Positions 63,823 through 64,000 of a DNA stretch of 64,000 nt are shown here, in pieces. The DNA lies in the NCBI RefSeq assembly GCF_007923355.1, contig NZ_VOGO01000005.1, forward strand, positions 285,848 through 349,847, read 5' to 3'. Position 1 is the stretch's first letter. Every line of letters begins with the position of its first letter. The stretch is from Falsiphaeobacter marinintestinus. GTDB taxonomy: Bacteria > Pseudomonadota > Alphaproteobacteria > Rhodobacterales > Rhodobacteraceae. Below the pieces are notes generated by a model. That model was given only the letters and a program-made list of their open reading frames with translations. It was not told the DNA's origin and ran no database searches. A program made the translations under genes and the position numbers.

Positions 63823-63939
63823 ATGGCACTTTCAGATTTGAAGATTCGGAAAGAACAAGCAAAACCAAAGGCATACAAATTGTCTGACGGCGGTGGCTTG
63901 TTTGTGTTGGTCAAGCCAAACGGTGTTGAATGTCACTGA
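63823..63939 (+). pseudogene. Truncated P4-type tyrosine integrase (N-terminal fragment)
   Basis: The ATG at 63823, with GCAGGAGG a few bases upstream, opens MALSDLKIRKEQ, then YKLSDGGGLFVLVKPNG, the standard start of DUF4102/P4-type phage and island integrases. After about 35 residues the reading frame enters unrelated DNA and stops at 63937. The catalytic domain is absent, so this copy cannot be active. It sits 168 bases from the tRNA-Leu 3' end, the usual arrangement for an island inserted in that tRNA. Confidence 0.82.
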
Positions 63940-64000
63940 GAACTGACCCGGTATTTTCACCGAGATTTGACCCACCGTTAGTTATGCGTTGTGGTTTATG
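63931..64000. mobile_element. Left terminus of an insertion sequence (IS21-type), continues beyond window
   Basis: From TGTCACTGAG at 63931 the sequence shows GAGAACTGACCC (63938-63949) and GAGATTTGACCC (63962-63973), repeated related blocks 24 bases apart, as in the multiple terminal repeats of IS21-family elements. It interrupts the integrase gene. The transposase genes lie outside the window. Confidence 0.62.

Overview
The window looks like chromosomal DNA of a GC-rich alphaproteobacterium of the order Rhodobacterales (Roseobacter group or a close relative). The evidence is the gene set itself: a DUF3035/BamF-like lipoprotein, Hint-domain and short RTX proteins, a bacterial ALDH16 next to deoC, a DUF1674 succinate dehydrogenase assembly factor, an NDUFA9-like protein and an orphan TRAP binding protein. 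No search was run, so this placement rests on recognised protein families.

Layout. 1-5000: 3' end-less gene for a divergent cytochrome bd subunit I, then a four-gene metal ABC importer (two permeases, one with a DtxR-like tail, an ATPase and a binding protein) behind Fur-type palindromes. 5189-9406: deoC, ALDH16 and a dienoyl-CoA-reductase-like SDR. 9452-11087: a large hairpin, then a NodB-like deacetylase and a GT2 glycosyltransferase. 11111-31607 is mostly core genome: an M16 protease pair, BamF-like lipoprotein, lspA, purH, heparinase-like protein, rsmB, DUF1674, benE, dapB, rbfA, phosphodiester glycosidase, truB, DUF1643, an RTX protein, rpsO, a DUF1963 gene split at a C9 tract, a GDSL lipoprotein and pnp with a structured leader.

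33211-44247 is the main accessory block, an apparent aromatic-acid catabolic cluster: P1 peptidase, RraA/HMG-CHA aldolase-like protein, SMP-30 lactonase, 3-hydroxybenzoate 4-monooxygenase (MobA type), crotonase, MarR regulator, amidohydrolase, DUF3237, DctP, a GcoA-like P450 and a LysR regulator. It is followed by a decayed IS3-type transposase (44506-45183). A plausible reading is O-dealkylation or hydroxylation of lignin-type aromatics leading to protocatechuate, but neither a ring-cleavage gene nor a P450 reductase is present here.

45587-63335 returns to general functions: DMT exporter, exported glutathione peroxidase, msrB-msrA, queG, a GST, a secreted metzincin with HEAT-like repeats, mtgA, a Hint protein, a gltD-Spy-like-GFA-gltB run, uppP and an NDUFA9-like protein. 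The window ends with tRNA-Leu(CAG), followed by the first codons of a P4-type integrase cut off by what looks like an IS21-type terminus. This is the edge of an integrated element lying to the right.
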